Below are positions 40,061-49,318 of a stretch of 64,000 bases of DNA, one piece after another; position 1 is the first letter of the stretch, and each line of letters begins with the position of its first letter. Both the position numbers and the translations under genes were made by a program. The notes under the pieces are model-generated. The model had not been told where the DNA came from, searched no databases, and worked only from the letters and a program-made list of their open reading frames with translations. This stretch comes from Paenibacillus glycanilyticus NBRC 16618 (GTDB taxonomy: Bacteria > Bacillota > Bacilli > Paenibacillales > Paenibacillaceae), in NCBI RefSeq assembly GCF_004000805.1, contig NZ_BILY01000013.1:1-64000 (forward strand), given 5' to 3'.

Positions 40061-40582
40061 TTATGCGTATTGAAGTACCCATTCTTTAATTTGAGCTGCT
40101 ACAACAGCTACTTCGGCAACCGTAGTATCGACAATAGGCATTGGTGGGCTATATTCTTTATCTGCATGATCAACTAACCATTTTGCAAATTCCTTATAGT
40201 CCTGAATCATTTCTTCCGGCCAGTTTCTTGCACGTAATCGTATTTCACGAGTTTCATCATCACAGTGTAAATTTAGATAATATACATGTTTAAAATAAGG
40301 GTAATCCACACACTTTTTAATATCCCATGGCATTGCTGTTCCACATATTATTGTCATCCGTCCACTTTCAGCAGTATTTCGTGCAACCCTAAGCCATACG
40401 TTTCTTATTTGTTGTTCGTCAGTAATGCCGACTTCGCGGAGATTATCGATATCAAAAATATTGAAATGAGGTAATATTTTTCGAAGCTCATCGATAACAT
40501 AAGTTTTTCCGGAACCGCTTGAGCCTGTCACAATGAATAGCGGTATTTTTTTCTCCATTAGAAAGTTTTGTTCATTGCCCAT
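40061..40582 (-). CDS. Small P-loop NTPase (nucleoside/shikimate-kinase-like)
   Basis: A 173-residue single-domain P-loop protein with Walker A GSSGSGKT (20-27) and an Arg-rich lid-like part (DDETREIRLRARNWP). It resembles small-molecule kinases rather than AAA+ proteins. Substrate unknown. The ATG at 40582 follows AAAGGTGG; a GTG at 40618 overlaps the previous stop and is less likely. It is the last gene of the binding protein-permease-kinase-regulator operon, an unusual companion, and might phosphorylate an imported compound. Confidence 0.75.
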   Translation of the reverse strand: MGNEQNFLMEKKIPLFIVTGSSGSGKTYVIDELRKILPHFNIFDIDNLREVGITDEQQIRNVWLRVARNTAESGRMTIICGTAMPWDIKKCVDYPYFKHVYYLNLHCDDETREIRLRARNWPEEMIQDYKEFAKWLVDHADKEYSPPMPIVDTTVAEVAVVAAQIKEWVLQYA

Positions 40583-40614
40583 ATATAGTCCACCTTTACG
40601 CAAATGTAATTCGC

Positions 40615-42312
40615 TCACTTAACCCTCATCACGTATGAATCTCTATATTCTTGCGGTGAGCAGCCTGTTGAGCTTTTGAAGAACCTTGTAAAGGAGGTAG
40701 CTGATTCATAACCTACTTGTCTGGCAATCTCATGTATTTTAATGTTTTCATTCACTAACAATTCTTTGGCTCTTTGAATTCTGGCTGCATCAATGAATTC
40801 CGTTAAATTCTTTTTCGTTTCTTGCTTAAATATTCTTGATAAATATGAGGGGTTTAAATACACTTGCTCGGATAATCGAACAAGAGACAAATCCTCACCG
40901 AGATGTGAAACTATAAAATTTTGAATAAACGAGATTACATTATCAGCCCTTCTTTTTTGCTCTAGCTTTTGAAGTTCAAAAACGCATACGGAAAGCTTTC
41001 TTATATAAGTGACTGCATCGGCCCAACTACAAAAACTAACCGTATTAACAAACCGGATTTCACCTATTTTGCTGATTACCTTGTCACGCAATCCCCAACG
41101 ATTCATATAAGACAATAAGCACATTGAAATAGAGCAATACACTTGCTGGGCAACCAGATTATTTTTATTTTTTATCAAGCTTAAAGGCAGCAAAATTTGC
41201 TCCAGCTCTTCAAAATACTTATCCTTCAGCCCTGATTCTAAATATTGCTCTATGAAAGTAAACAAATTGGTAGTTGTAAGTGACAGTAATTTTTGCTCTG
41301 CTTCAAATTCCTCATCGTTAGAGCATTCCGCTTTATTCTCCGCTGCAGCAGTCGAGGGCACTTCATCATCTACTAATAATACCGTATTCTCTGTTCCAAT
41401 TCGGTAATTCAAAAGGGAATGCAAGGCATGATATTGCTGCGAGATATCATTCCATGTCGTCGGTTTACTGCCAACGGTAAAGCTGATAGAATGATTGAGC
41501 TTATCCTGGCAGCTTTGCTGGACGGACTCAAGCATTCCCTTTATATAGTGTAACGTATGGACATAATCTTCCGTAGCCGGGTTTACGTTTTCCTTCGGTT
41601 GTATAAGGATCGTAAATCTAAAATGATCGTCTAAAATGATGACGCATTTCAAATTAGTGGTAAGATACCGCTTGATCATTTGTCGAACAGAGTAAATTTG
41701 CTGTATTTTCTCTAAATAGTTATCGTCTTGGAGCGATAGATCATCTAATTTACCTACAACAAGGATAACCGGGGCTTCATCCGTAATGGGCAGAGAAAGC
41801 TGGTCAAATTGCTCCTTCGTTGCCTTTACCATGGAGCTCCCCTTTAATAAGTTAAGCAGATAACCTTCCTGAAACAGTTCCAATGCGATGTGAATTTTTT
41901 CTTTGGCTTCTCTGATGAGATCACCGGTTTTGATTTCCTTACGGATTTTAAACACCGTCTCCTCAACAACTTGTATGATCTTATCGATATCCTCCAATTT
42001 CAGAATATAGCTTACATCGGGATGCTGGATCGCTTTATAGATATAGCTAAACTCGCTGTGACCCGTTAAAAAGATGATTTTGCATTGCGGCCACTGCTTA
42101 AATATTTCATCCATCAGTTGCAGCCCGTTAATATTCGGCATATCGATATCCGTCAACACAATATCCATACGGGTGCGATGCAGCCACTCTATCGCTTCTT
42201 CACCGCTATATGCCTTATACACGTCAAGCGATAAGTGGTCCATCCCTCTAAATACCTCAAATAAATGATTAACTATAATTTCCTCGTTATCTACAATCAA
42301 AAGTCTTAACAT
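40615..42312 (-). CDS. YesN-type response regulator with AraC DNA-binding domain
   Basis: A 565-residue regulator: receiver domain with D55 (IVLTDIDMPN), a long variable middle region, and C-terminal AraC helix-turn-helix pair (about 465-560: LSLVRLSEQVYLNPSYLSRIFK; IHEIARQVGYESATSFTRFF). It partners the YesM kinase whose gene ends 3 bases upstream, and should control the sugar transporter operon in which both lie. Confidence 0.9.
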   Translation of the reverse strand: MLRLLIVDNEEIIVNHLFEVFRGMDHLSLDVYKAYSGEEAIEWLHRTRMDIVLTDIDMPNINGLQLMDEIFKQWPQCKIIFLTGHSEFSYIYKAIQHPDVSYILKLEDIDKIIQVVEETVFKIRKEIKTGDLIREAKEKIHIALELFQEGYLLNLLKGSSMVKATKEQFDQLSLPITDEAPVILVVGKLDDLSLQDDNYLEKIQQIYSVRQMIKRYLTTNLKCVIILDDHFRFTILIQPKENVNPATEDYVHTLHYIKGMLESVQQSCQDKLNHSISFTVGSKPTTWNDISQQYHALHSLLNYRIGTENTVLLVDDEVPSTAAAENKAECSNDEEFEAEQKLLSLTTTNLFTFIEQYLESGLKDKYFEELEQILLPLSLIKNKNNLVAQQVYCSISMCLLSYMNRWGLRDKVISKIGEIRFVNTVSFCSWADAVTYIRKLSVCVFELQKLEQKRRADNVISFIQNFIVSHLGEDLSLVRLSEQVYLNPSYLSRIFKQETKKNLTEFIDAARIQRAKELLVNENIKIHEIARQVGYESATSFTRFFKSSTGCSPQEYRDSYVMRVK

Positions 42313-42314
42313 GG

Positions 42315-44024
42315 CTACTCCCTCAGCTTAGCATGAATTTGCAATCTGACTAATAATCCGCCCAGCTCACTTCTTGCTACCTGCAGCCCATACTCCTCAC
42401 CATAGATCAGTTGCAATCTTCGATGAATATTGTTCAGCCCAGACGATTCGCTGCTGTGTGCTTCCATGAATTGTTTTTCTAGATCCAGCAATTTTTCATC
42501 GGTTAATTGCTTTCCATTATCCTCGACAAAAATCGATAGCTTATCATCTGTCGTTTGGAAATAAACCCGAATGGTGACGGGACCTTTTGAATGCTCTACC
42601 GCATATTTAAAAGCATTTTCGATAATTGGCTGTACGATTAATCTAGGGACGCTGATTTCCTTAAAGAAAGGCGGACAGTCTTCAAATTCAATCGTCAGCT
42701 TGCTTGGATAACGCATTAACTGAATATCGGCATAGGTTCTTGCATGCTCAATTTCCTCATACAAAGAAATAAAGTCGGAATCATTTTTAGTAATAAACTG
42801 AAAATACTCCCCTAATAGCTTGGTGAAAGGAATCAAATTCTCATCCTTTACTTTCGCCATCATGTTCATTAAGAAAAAGCTATTGTATAAGAAGTGGGGG
42901 CTGATTTGAGATTGAAGATGCTTTAACTCGGCTTTTTGTTCAAGAATTTTGTGTTTATACACTTGATCAATGAGATTCGAGACGTTTTGAACCATGGAAT
43001 TAAAGCCCTTGTTTAAGTAATCAAATTCATTGTTGTGATTCACTTCCACTTTGACATTGAAATTGCCCTTTTCAACACTGCGGAACGATTTCACAAGCTC
43101 CTTCATCGGACGTTGAATTAACTGGTAGGTGTAAGCATAGATAAACGTGACAAGGATGAGTACTACACCCGTAAACACCCATAGCCACACGTAAAATCCT
43201 TTTGTCGGAACCAGTACAGCATCTTTAGGTATGAATCGAAACAGCACCATATTTAAGTATTCGGATTTCTCCGCGATGATAAACGTGTCGCCATGACTAA
43301 TCACTTCGCCAATTTTGAATTCGCTTTCATTTCTTGCGAACGAATGAACGACATCGTCGAACATGTGATCCTCGTCGCTATATATCGTTAACCCGTTTGT
43401 TAGATCCAGCAAAATCGACTGACTGTCGGGATAAGTATCGAACTGCTTTAACGCTTCCCGGAATACTTCCGTATTTAGTTCGATTTCGATCATAAACAAA
43501 GGGCTTAACCCCATGTTGCCCGATAGAAATGTACTGAGATGAAGGTTCCCATTATACATTAATAATTGAGCGCCCTTCATCCCTTCCGGAATTCTTAGTG
43601 CTTCAAATTTGTCCCTATTCAAAGCGCCCACTGATTTTTTGGAGGAAATGGTCTTTTGTATAGGGTAAATATGCGCGCTAACATTTGAAATATAAGCATT
43701 GCTATTTTGTATGGATACCAGGCGATGATGCAGCTTTCTCATACTCTCCATCTTTTCGTAATCGTCCATAATCGTATATCGTATCGCAAGCTTATTTAAA
43801 TCCTCATCATTTAAAACATCATATTGCAATATTTTTATTCGATCGATTTCTGCCTCCAGCCCCTCTAAATAAAAGGTAACCTGAGCCGTCGTTGATTTGT
43901 AAATTTCATCTTTAACCGTCTTTAAGCTCCAGTTGTACATATAAATACCTAAAGCGACAATGACCAAGATTGCGGCTAAAAATGTAGCCATTAATCTAAC
44001 AAAAATGCTAGATTTAATTGCCAC
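42315..44024 (-). CDS. YesM-type membrane sensor histidine kinase
   Basis: A 569-residue kinase: helix at 9-28, extracellular Cache-like sensor, helix at about 275-297, HAMP, then the His_kinase domain with acceptor His in SQISPHFLYNSFFLMN and an HATPase with VEDNGKQL and GLNNIHRRL. YesM-type kinases sense extracellular sugars, often with help of the binding protein. Located between the permeases and its regulator. Confidence 0.9.
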   Translation of the reverse strand: MAIKSSIFVRLMATFLAAILVIVALGIYMYNWSLKTVKDEIYKSTTAQVTFYLEGLEAEIDRIKILQYDVLNDEDLNKLAIRYTIMDDYEKMESMRKLHHRLVSIQNSNAYISNVSAHIYPIQKTISSKKSVGALNRDKFEALRIPEGMKGAQLLMYNGNLHLSTFLSGNMGLSPLFMIEIELNTEVFREALKQFDTYPDSQSILLDLTNGLTIYSDEDHMFDDVVHSFARNESEFKIGEVISHGDTFIIAEKSEYLNMVLFRFIPKDAVLVPTKGFYVWLWVFTGVVLILVTFIYAYTYQLIQRPMKELVKSFRSVEKGNFNVKVEVNHNNEFDYLNKGFNSMVQNVSNLIDQVYKHKILEQKAELKHLQSQISPHFLYNSFFLMNMMAKVKDENLIPFTKLLGEYFQFITKNDSDFISLYEEIEHARTYADIQLMRYPSKLTIEFEDCPPFFKEISVPRLIVQPIIENAFKYAVEHSKGPVTIRVYFQTTDDKLSIFVEDNGKQLTDEKLLDLEKQFMEAHSSESSGLNNIHRRLQLIYGEEYGLQVARSELGGLLVRLQIHAKLRE

Positions 44025-44125
44025 CCCCTCCTTCTATTTCTTTTCCTACATATTAACAAAAAATCATAGCACAAAACATGACTATTTGTTTCACCGCTAG
44101 CGGCCTCTTGGACGGCTGATCGCGA

Positions 44126-45004
44126 TCAGCCTTTAACACTGCCTAGAACCATACCTTTTACGAAATACTTCTGTAAAAATGGATAAGCGCAAATGATCGG
44201 CAGAGCACCTAAAAAGATCTGTGCGGACTTTAACGTTTTATCGGAAATTTTAGCCATTACTTTCGCTTCCTCAGGTGTTAATGTCGTAAATGATTTTTGC
44301 ACAACAACCGTTTGCATATAGCTTTGCAGCGGATAATTGCTTTGATTATTCATATAAATGAGCCCATCAAACCAGCTATTCCAATGACCAACCAATGAAA
44401 ACAATAAAATCGTTGCAATAGCCGGCATGGATACCGGAACATAAATGCTCCATAACGTTCTCCAATGGCCTGCTCCGTCTATAAATGCGGATTCGCTTAA
44501 TTCCTTTGGGGTTAGCCTAAAGAAATTCAAAAGGACGATTACGCTAAATACAGGTACCGCACCAGGCAATATTAATGCCCAAACCGTATCGATGAGTCCT
44601 AATTCCTTGACCAGCATGTAGGTTGGGATTAAACCGGCACCAAAAATCATCGTGATGAAAAAGGTCCATGCATAGAAGGCTCGAAAACTAAAGTCTTTCT
44701 TTTCCTTGGATAAAGGATAGGCAATCGTTGTCGCTAACACCACATTAATTGCGCCGCCAAGAGCGATGCGCTGCAGGGATACAAGCATGGAGTCCCAAAA
44801 GGCTTTACGCTGAGCAACAAATTCATAGGAGGTTAATGAAAACTCTTTGGGCCAAAAGGTTACCGTACCGGTAGACGCAATCGCGCTTGACGATAAGGAT
44901 ATCGCTAAAATATGAATCATCGGAAGCACGCAAGCCGCAGCGACCAGAAGGAGAAAGATATTGTTAATGACTAAAAACCAGTCTAGTTTTTTTTTGATTC
45001 GCAT
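44126..45004 (-). CDS. Sugar ABC transporter permease (LplC-like)
   Basis: A 292-residue six-helix permease with the EAA-type loop LSESAFIDGAGHWRTLWSIYVP and terminal FVKGMVLGSVKG. Starts 11 bases after the partner permease. No ATPase gene accompanies it. Confidence 0.9.
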   Translation of the reverse strand: MRIKKKLDWFLVINNIFLLLVAAACVLPMIHILAISLSSSAIASTGTVTFWPKEFSLTSYEFVAQRKAFWDSMLVSLQRIALGGAINVVLATTIAYPLSKEKKDFSFRAFYAWTFFITMIFGAGLIPTYMLVKELGLIDTVWALILPGAVPVFSVIVLLNFFRLTPKELSESAFIDGAGHWRTLWSIYVPVSMPAIATILLFSLVGHWNSWFDGLIYMNNQSNYPLQSYMQTVVVQKSFTTLTPEEAKVMAKISDKTLKSAQIFLGALPIICAYPFLQKYFVKGMVLGSVKG

Positions 45005-45015
45005 TCCTATACCTC

Positions 45016-45927
45016 CTAAAAGATTCGATAATCAGCAAATTTATAAGCAAAAAAATAAGAGGTTGAGACAAGGATCAATGCAATGACGGATTTAAACAAA
45101 CCGACTGCCGTAGCTACGCCAAACTGCGCATCCAACAAACCGATCCGATAGACGAAAGTGTCGAGTATGTCTCCACTCTCATAGACCATCGGGCTGTACA
45201 TATTAAAGATTTGGTCAAAGCCTGCATTCAGAAGATTCCCTAAGCTCAAGACCATCAATAATACGATAACCATCTGAATGCCGGGTAAGCTAATGTGTAT
45301 CGTCTGCTTCCAACGATTCGCCCCATCCATTTGAGCCGCCTCGTACAGATTCGGATTAATCCCGGTTAACGCAGCAAGATAAATAATCGTTCCGTACCCG
45401 AAATCTTTCCAAGTATCCGTTAATATCATCGTATACGGGAACCACTTATTGTCACCCAAAAAGAATATGGAATCAAAGCCAAGCTTATTAATCAACGTAT
45501 TAATAAGTCCATTTGTAGGGGACAGGATGTCGATAAAGATGCCGCCCAATACGACCCAGGAGAGGAAGTGCGGCAGGTATATCGCCGTTTGAATGCTGCG
45601 CTTCAATAGGACATGCTTCATTTCGTTTAACAGCAACGCAATCACGATGGGAACAACTAAGCCCAAGATGACCTTCAAAGACGCAATATAAAAGGTATTC
45701 CACAAAATATTGTCGAAATTGGGCAGGCTCATCACATATTTAAAATTTTTCAAACCGACCCATTGTTGATCGCCAAAGAGCCTTTTAGCCGGAATAAAGC
45801 GTTGAAACGCTATAATAATGCCAGCCATAGGAACATAGCTAAATAGGATGACGAATAGAAACCCTGGCAAGATCATGAGATTTAACGGCAATTCTCTTTT
45901 CAATTTTTTTAAATTCAGCTCAATCAC
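45016..45927 (-). CDS. Sugar ABC transporter permease (LplB-like)
   Basis: A 303-residue six-helix permease with EAA loop LYEAAQMDGANRWKQTIHIS and the LplB-type C-terminus. It follows the binding protein gene by 58 bases. Confidence 0.9.
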   Translation of the reverse strand: MIELNLKKLKRELPLNLMILPGFLFVILFSYVPMAGIIIAFQRFIPAKRLFGDQQWVGLKNFKYVMSLPNFDNILWNTFYIASLKVILGLVVPIVIALLLNEMKHVLLKRSIQTAIYLPHFLSWVVLGGIFIDILSPTNGLINTLINKLGFDSIFFLGDNKWFPYTMILTDTWKDFGYGTIIYLAALTGINPNLYEAAQMDGANRWKQTIHISLPGIQMVIVLLMVLSLGNLLNAGFDQIFNMYSPMVYESGDILDTFVYRIGLLDAQFGVATAVGLFKSVIALILVSTSYFFAYKFADYRIF

Positions 45928-45985
45928 CTTCTCCTATGGATTAAGAAAATGGAAAGCAAGGATGCTCCTTGCTTTCCATAACGTG

Positions 45986-47719
45986 TTATTTGTTTGATGC
46001 GTACCACTCATTGACTTCTTTCGTGATGTCTGTTCCGCCAACTTTATACCAGTTGTCCACGAATTTATCGAAATCATCCAAAGGCACCGCACCCATAATA
46101 ATTTTGACGAATGTTTCTTTCTCCAATGCCTCTAATGTAGATTTTCTTTCAGCCATCGTTTCTGTCGGCGGACCGGCAAACGCTTCATACTTGAATCGTT
46201 CATTATCCATATAATTAACCCCATGCCTGTAAACGCCCTCTGCTCCGTAGATCTTAGGCCAACCCCATTGCGAAACATCCCCGTCTTCGAAAGCTTTAAT
46301 ATTGCGATAAATAGCTAATGCTTCACCCGTTAAGCTGTCAAAGCTATTATCTTTTCTAGCCTTTTCGATTTCTTGGAAGGCTCGAATGTTTTTAAATGCT
46401 GACGCGGGCTGAACCGGGGAATACTTCCACACCCCTACGCTATCATTTGCTGCCGGCATGTAATAGTAGTCAAAATCTCCTGTTTTGCCCCAGTTAAGCT
46501 CCACGTGTAAATTGAACATTTTGATAAGCGCCTCAGGGTTAGAGAATCCCTTTCTAACTACCCAATAGCTGTCCGCTTGGAATCTTTGCGGAGAAAGGGC
46601 CGGTTTACCGTCTACGGAAACAAGAGCATAACCTACCCAGTTGGCATTTGGATCATTTTGATAATTGCTGATGAGCGGATACATGGGATTCCATTGAGCG
46701 CCAAAATCAATGCCGATTTTACCGGCTGCAATACTCTCGGCTACTTTGCCACCGTCTTTAACCCCGAACTCTTTATCAAGCTGACCTGCCTTATACATAT
46801 CGGAAAGCGCTTTCAATGATTCCTTAACTTCAGGGAGCGTGCTGCCCCAAACTAACTTTCCTGAGCCGTCATCAATCCACATATTCGGATAAGCATGGTA
46901 GCCCGCAAAAAATCCTTCCAAGCCCATTGCGCCGCCGTATAAATCTTTTGTTAAAGCTAAGCCATACGTATCATTTACCTTGTTCCCGTCTGGATCCTGT
47001 GTTGTAAACGCTTCGGATATTTTCAGCACATCCTGCAGGGAGGTTGGCTCAGGAAGCTGTAATTTGTCTAACCAATCCTTGCGGATCCATAAATAAACAC
47101 CATCACCGTAAACGTCAGCCTTACCAAGCCCCACAATCTTTCCGTTAACTGCAGCAGAATTAAGCACAGCCGGTCCTTGTTCAGCGTAAAGTTTCTTTAG
47201 ATCTTCCGATGCGTACTGCTCCCAATATGGCGTTAAATCCTCGATTAAATCCGCTTCGGCTAGCTGCTTCATTTGCGCTGGCGTTACGCGAAGCATATCT
47301 GGCAAGTCACCGGATGTTAACGTAACATTCATTTTTTGGGTATAAGCATCGCCGGTGCTAACTGTCCAGTCATACGTAACATTAATGCCCAGCTTCTCAG
47401 AAAACGCTTTCAACCATCTGTTGCTTTCAATCGTTTCTCCTGGAGTTTTAGGAATGATATTATCTTGGGTGTCATTGTCAACATCACGAGTAAAGCGAAT
47501 CGTAAGCGGCGTTTCATACTTGCCGAACGGATCAGCATCTCCGGAAACCGATTCCTTCGGTTCATTGTTGCCCGTACTACTGTTGTTTGCTGGACTTTGA
47601 GCTCCCGTATTCGATTGTTTCTCGGGTGAATTGGAGCTGCATCCTGAAATAAAGCCCGTTGTAAGCATCAGCGATAACATAAGAAGTATTGCTTTTGAAG
47701 ACGGTTGATTTTTCTTCAC
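45986..47719 (-). CDS. Lpl-type extracellular sugar-binding lipoprotein
   Basis: A 577-residue binding lipoprotein with signal peptide and lipobox ISGC (C27) followed by a Ser/Asn linker. The C-terminal DFDKFVDNWYKVGGTDITKE is typical of the large LplA-like group. The GTG at 47719 follows GAGAGGGG; the in-frame start at 47758 would put 13 non-signal residues first and is unlikely. First gene of the six-gene AT-rich operon. The remnant at 13699-13827 is closely related to its tail. Confidence 0.88.
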   Translation of the reverse strand: MKKNQPSSKAILLMLSLMLTTGFISGCSSNSPEKQSNTGAQSPANNSSTGNNEPKESVSGDADPFGKYETPLTIRFTRDVDNDTQDNIIPKTPGETIESNRWLKAFSEKLGINVTYDWTVSTGDAYTQKMNVTLTSGDLPDMLRVTPAQMKQLAEADLIEDLTPYWEQYASEDLKKLYAEQGPAVLNSAAVNGKIVGLGKADVYGDGVYLWIRKDWLDKLQLPEPTSLQDVLKISEAFTTQDPDGNKVNDTYGLALTKDLYGGAMGLEGFFAGYHAYPNMWIDDGSGKLVWGSTLPEVKESLKALSDMYKAGQLDKEFGVKDGGKVAESIAAGKIGIDFGAQWNPMYPLISNYQNDPNANWVGYALVSVDGKPALSPQRFQADSYWVVRKGFSNPEALIKMFNLHVELNWGKTGDFDYYYMPAANDSVGVWKYSPVQPASAFKNIRAFQEIEKARKDNSFDSLTGEALAIYRNIKAFEDGDVSQWGWPKIYGAEGVYRHGVNYMDNERFKYEAFAGPPTETMAERKSTLEALEKETFVKIIMGAVPLDDFDKFVDNWYKVGGTDITKEVNEWYASNK

Positions 47720-47913
47720 CTTAAAACCCCTCTCATATAGTGTGAATACTAAGCACATTTTAAATTCTATGTTATTTTTTACTGATCGTATATTTTCAAT
47801 TTGTTACTTCATTATCATCTCTTTACTCCATGCCATTTCCCTATGCTTTCACTTTTTTAGATCGTTGTCATTTTTTTACCTTCTCGTCTAAAGCACGCAT
47901 GCCCGTTTCAAAA

Positions 47914-47953
47914 CAAAAGCTGCAGCAGATCCTCCGATCCGCTGCAGCTTTTG
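47914..47953 (-). terminator. Terminator hairpin, right twin
   Basis: CAAAAGCTGCAGC ... GCTGCAGCTTTTG with inner GATC/GATC pairing. On the minus strand it follows the broken phosphatase gene. The rest of the 47720-48042 gap is AT-rich and probably holds the promoter of the binding-protein operon; no clear -35/-10 pair could be chosen. Confidence 0.75.
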
Positions 47954-48027
47954 TGATTAAACTATAGTTGATATCGCAACTCCGCTATTCTTCATTTGAC
48001 TGTAGAGCCGTTTAAACTATTGTCTCC

Positions 48028-48538
48028 CATAGCTTAAAGATAAAAAGGCTTTATTTTCATCCGGTAGACTCCTGCCTCACCGAGAAAATCATCTCTTATA
48101 ACTTTCCGGAATCCAATCTAATAATTGCTTTGCATCCCCTTCGAAAACCTCTTGGTCTATCCTATTTATACCTTCCTTCCAACAGTCCAAATTAAAATCA
48201 AGAATTTTTACGTCTCCATATAGGTTTGTAATCTCAGTTTTAGAAAGGATCTGATCACAAGATAGAAAAAGGGATTCTTGATTTTGTGGGAACATTCTTG
48301 GACCAACAAAAGGGGAAATAATGAAGTCTAAGCTATTGTGTAATATCAAAGCTGTTTCAATTGTACGTTTGGTTGGACTTACAAGCATCAAATCATCAGG
48401 GTTAATTATTACTTTCTCTAGCAGTTGAGCTACCTGAAACTCGCCGTATTCTGTCAGACTAGGGTGTAAAGTATTCAACCGATTAGGATAATCGTTGAGG
48501 TGTTCTCCGTGACCGTGTCGAATAAATAAAAACTCCAT
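48028..48538 (-). pseudogene. Histidine phosphatase gene with internal deletion and shifted C-terminus
   Basis: The open frame (48089-48538, 149 residues) begins MEFLFIRHGHGEH, the RHG signature with the phospho-acceptor histidine, and continues like a normal family member with SPTKRTIETALIL. It stops after LLDWIPESYKR, before the second catalytic histidine segment. Immediately after, in the next frame, the sequence reads RDDFLGEAGVYRMKIKPFYL and then a stop; RDDFL(K/G)E(T/A)G is how related phosphatases end. About 30 residues with the VSHDG motif appear to be missing and the frame has shifted. It would lack half its active site, so it is probably inactive. Confidence 0.6.
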
Positions 48539-48578
48539 CTATCTGCCCCCTAGCTTTATAACTCCAATGGCTAATCAC

Positions 48579-49049
48579 CTATAAATGCTTTTCATAGAAA
48601 ACCATTGTCATTTTGTCGTTAATTACTTTTGTTGCACCTGTTTTTTTATAGCCTATCTTCTCATACAAATAACAGTTTCCTTGCTCTTGTAGGATGGTAC
48701 CCAACTTCCATGACTTTGCATCATCATATAGCTGCTCAACCATTGTAAAAACTTTTTGAGCTATTCCTTTTCCTTGATGTTCTGGCAGTATAAAAATTGG
48801 GCTAATACTATAAATTTGATTATCTTTTTTCACGACTCTAATTCCACCAACAGCAGCCTCAAGATAATGAATGATGAAATAATCCATGGAAGATTGATTG
48901 ATTTGAGTGATAATTCTTTCTAAGGTTTCATTGGCGGGGCTTGTTTCAAAATCCTGATATTTTTCCAACAAGGGCATAAACGCTTTGACCTTCATTTCAT
49001 GAATATTCACTGCATCTTTTAAATCTGCTTTACATAATGAAACCTCCAT
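48579..49049 (-). CDS. GNAT-family N-acetyltransferase
   Basis: A 156-residue GNAT protein with the acetyl-CoA loop ILPEHQGKGIAQKVF after the central strand (YSISPIF) and the late YEKIGYKKTG motif. Substrate unknown. The ATG at 49049 follows TTGGAGGG; the upstream in-frame start at 49082 lacks a site. It is upstream of the broken phosphatase gene by 40 bases. Confidence 0.82.
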   Translation of the reverse strand: MEVSLCKADLKDAVNIHEMKVKAFMPLLEKYQDFETSPANETLERIITQINQSSMDYFIIHYLEAAVGGIRVVKKDNQIYSISPIFILPEHQGKGIAQKVFTMVEQLYDDAKSWKLGTILQEQGNCYLYEKIGYKKTGATKVINDKMTMVFYEKHL

Positions 49050-49188
49050 TAAATAGATCCCTCCAACATTAAGGATTAGCATAGCCTCTTTCAGTGCAGC
49101 TCCTTTAAGTTACACGATCGGAAGAGAGTAGAATAATGATTATTTTCGAAAGATTTCCCGGAGCAAGCGTTTCCATAGATTCTATATT

Positions 49189-49218
49189 TTGACAGGTTGT
49201 AAACCTGGTAAATATACA
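49189..49218 (+). promoter_or_regulatory. Promoter of the SLH-esterase gene
   Basis: TTGACA (49189-49194), 18-bp spacer, TATACA (49213-49218). It gives a leader of about 95 bases. A second TTGACA at about 49239 lacks a -10 match. Nothing else is seen in 49050-49318. Confidence 0.55.
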
Positions 49219-49318
49219 ACATCATATAGTTGGGCGTTTGTCAAATTGACAAAGTGTCCGAATACGATGCGGTAAGCCGTAGGCGCACCGGATCGAAAAA
49301 TAAGGAGGATTTTCATTT

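Noticed and set aside
40000-49100. Prophage or integrative element
   Set aside because: Despite low GC and flanking hairpins, no integrase, transposase, relaxase or tRNA-gene attachment site is present.
49116-49126. GATCGGAAGAG, identical to part of a common sequencing-adapter sequence
   Set aside because: Only 11 bases match and flanking bases do not continue the adapter; chance is likely. The similar GATCTTCCGATC at 40009-40020 is part of a terminator hairpin.
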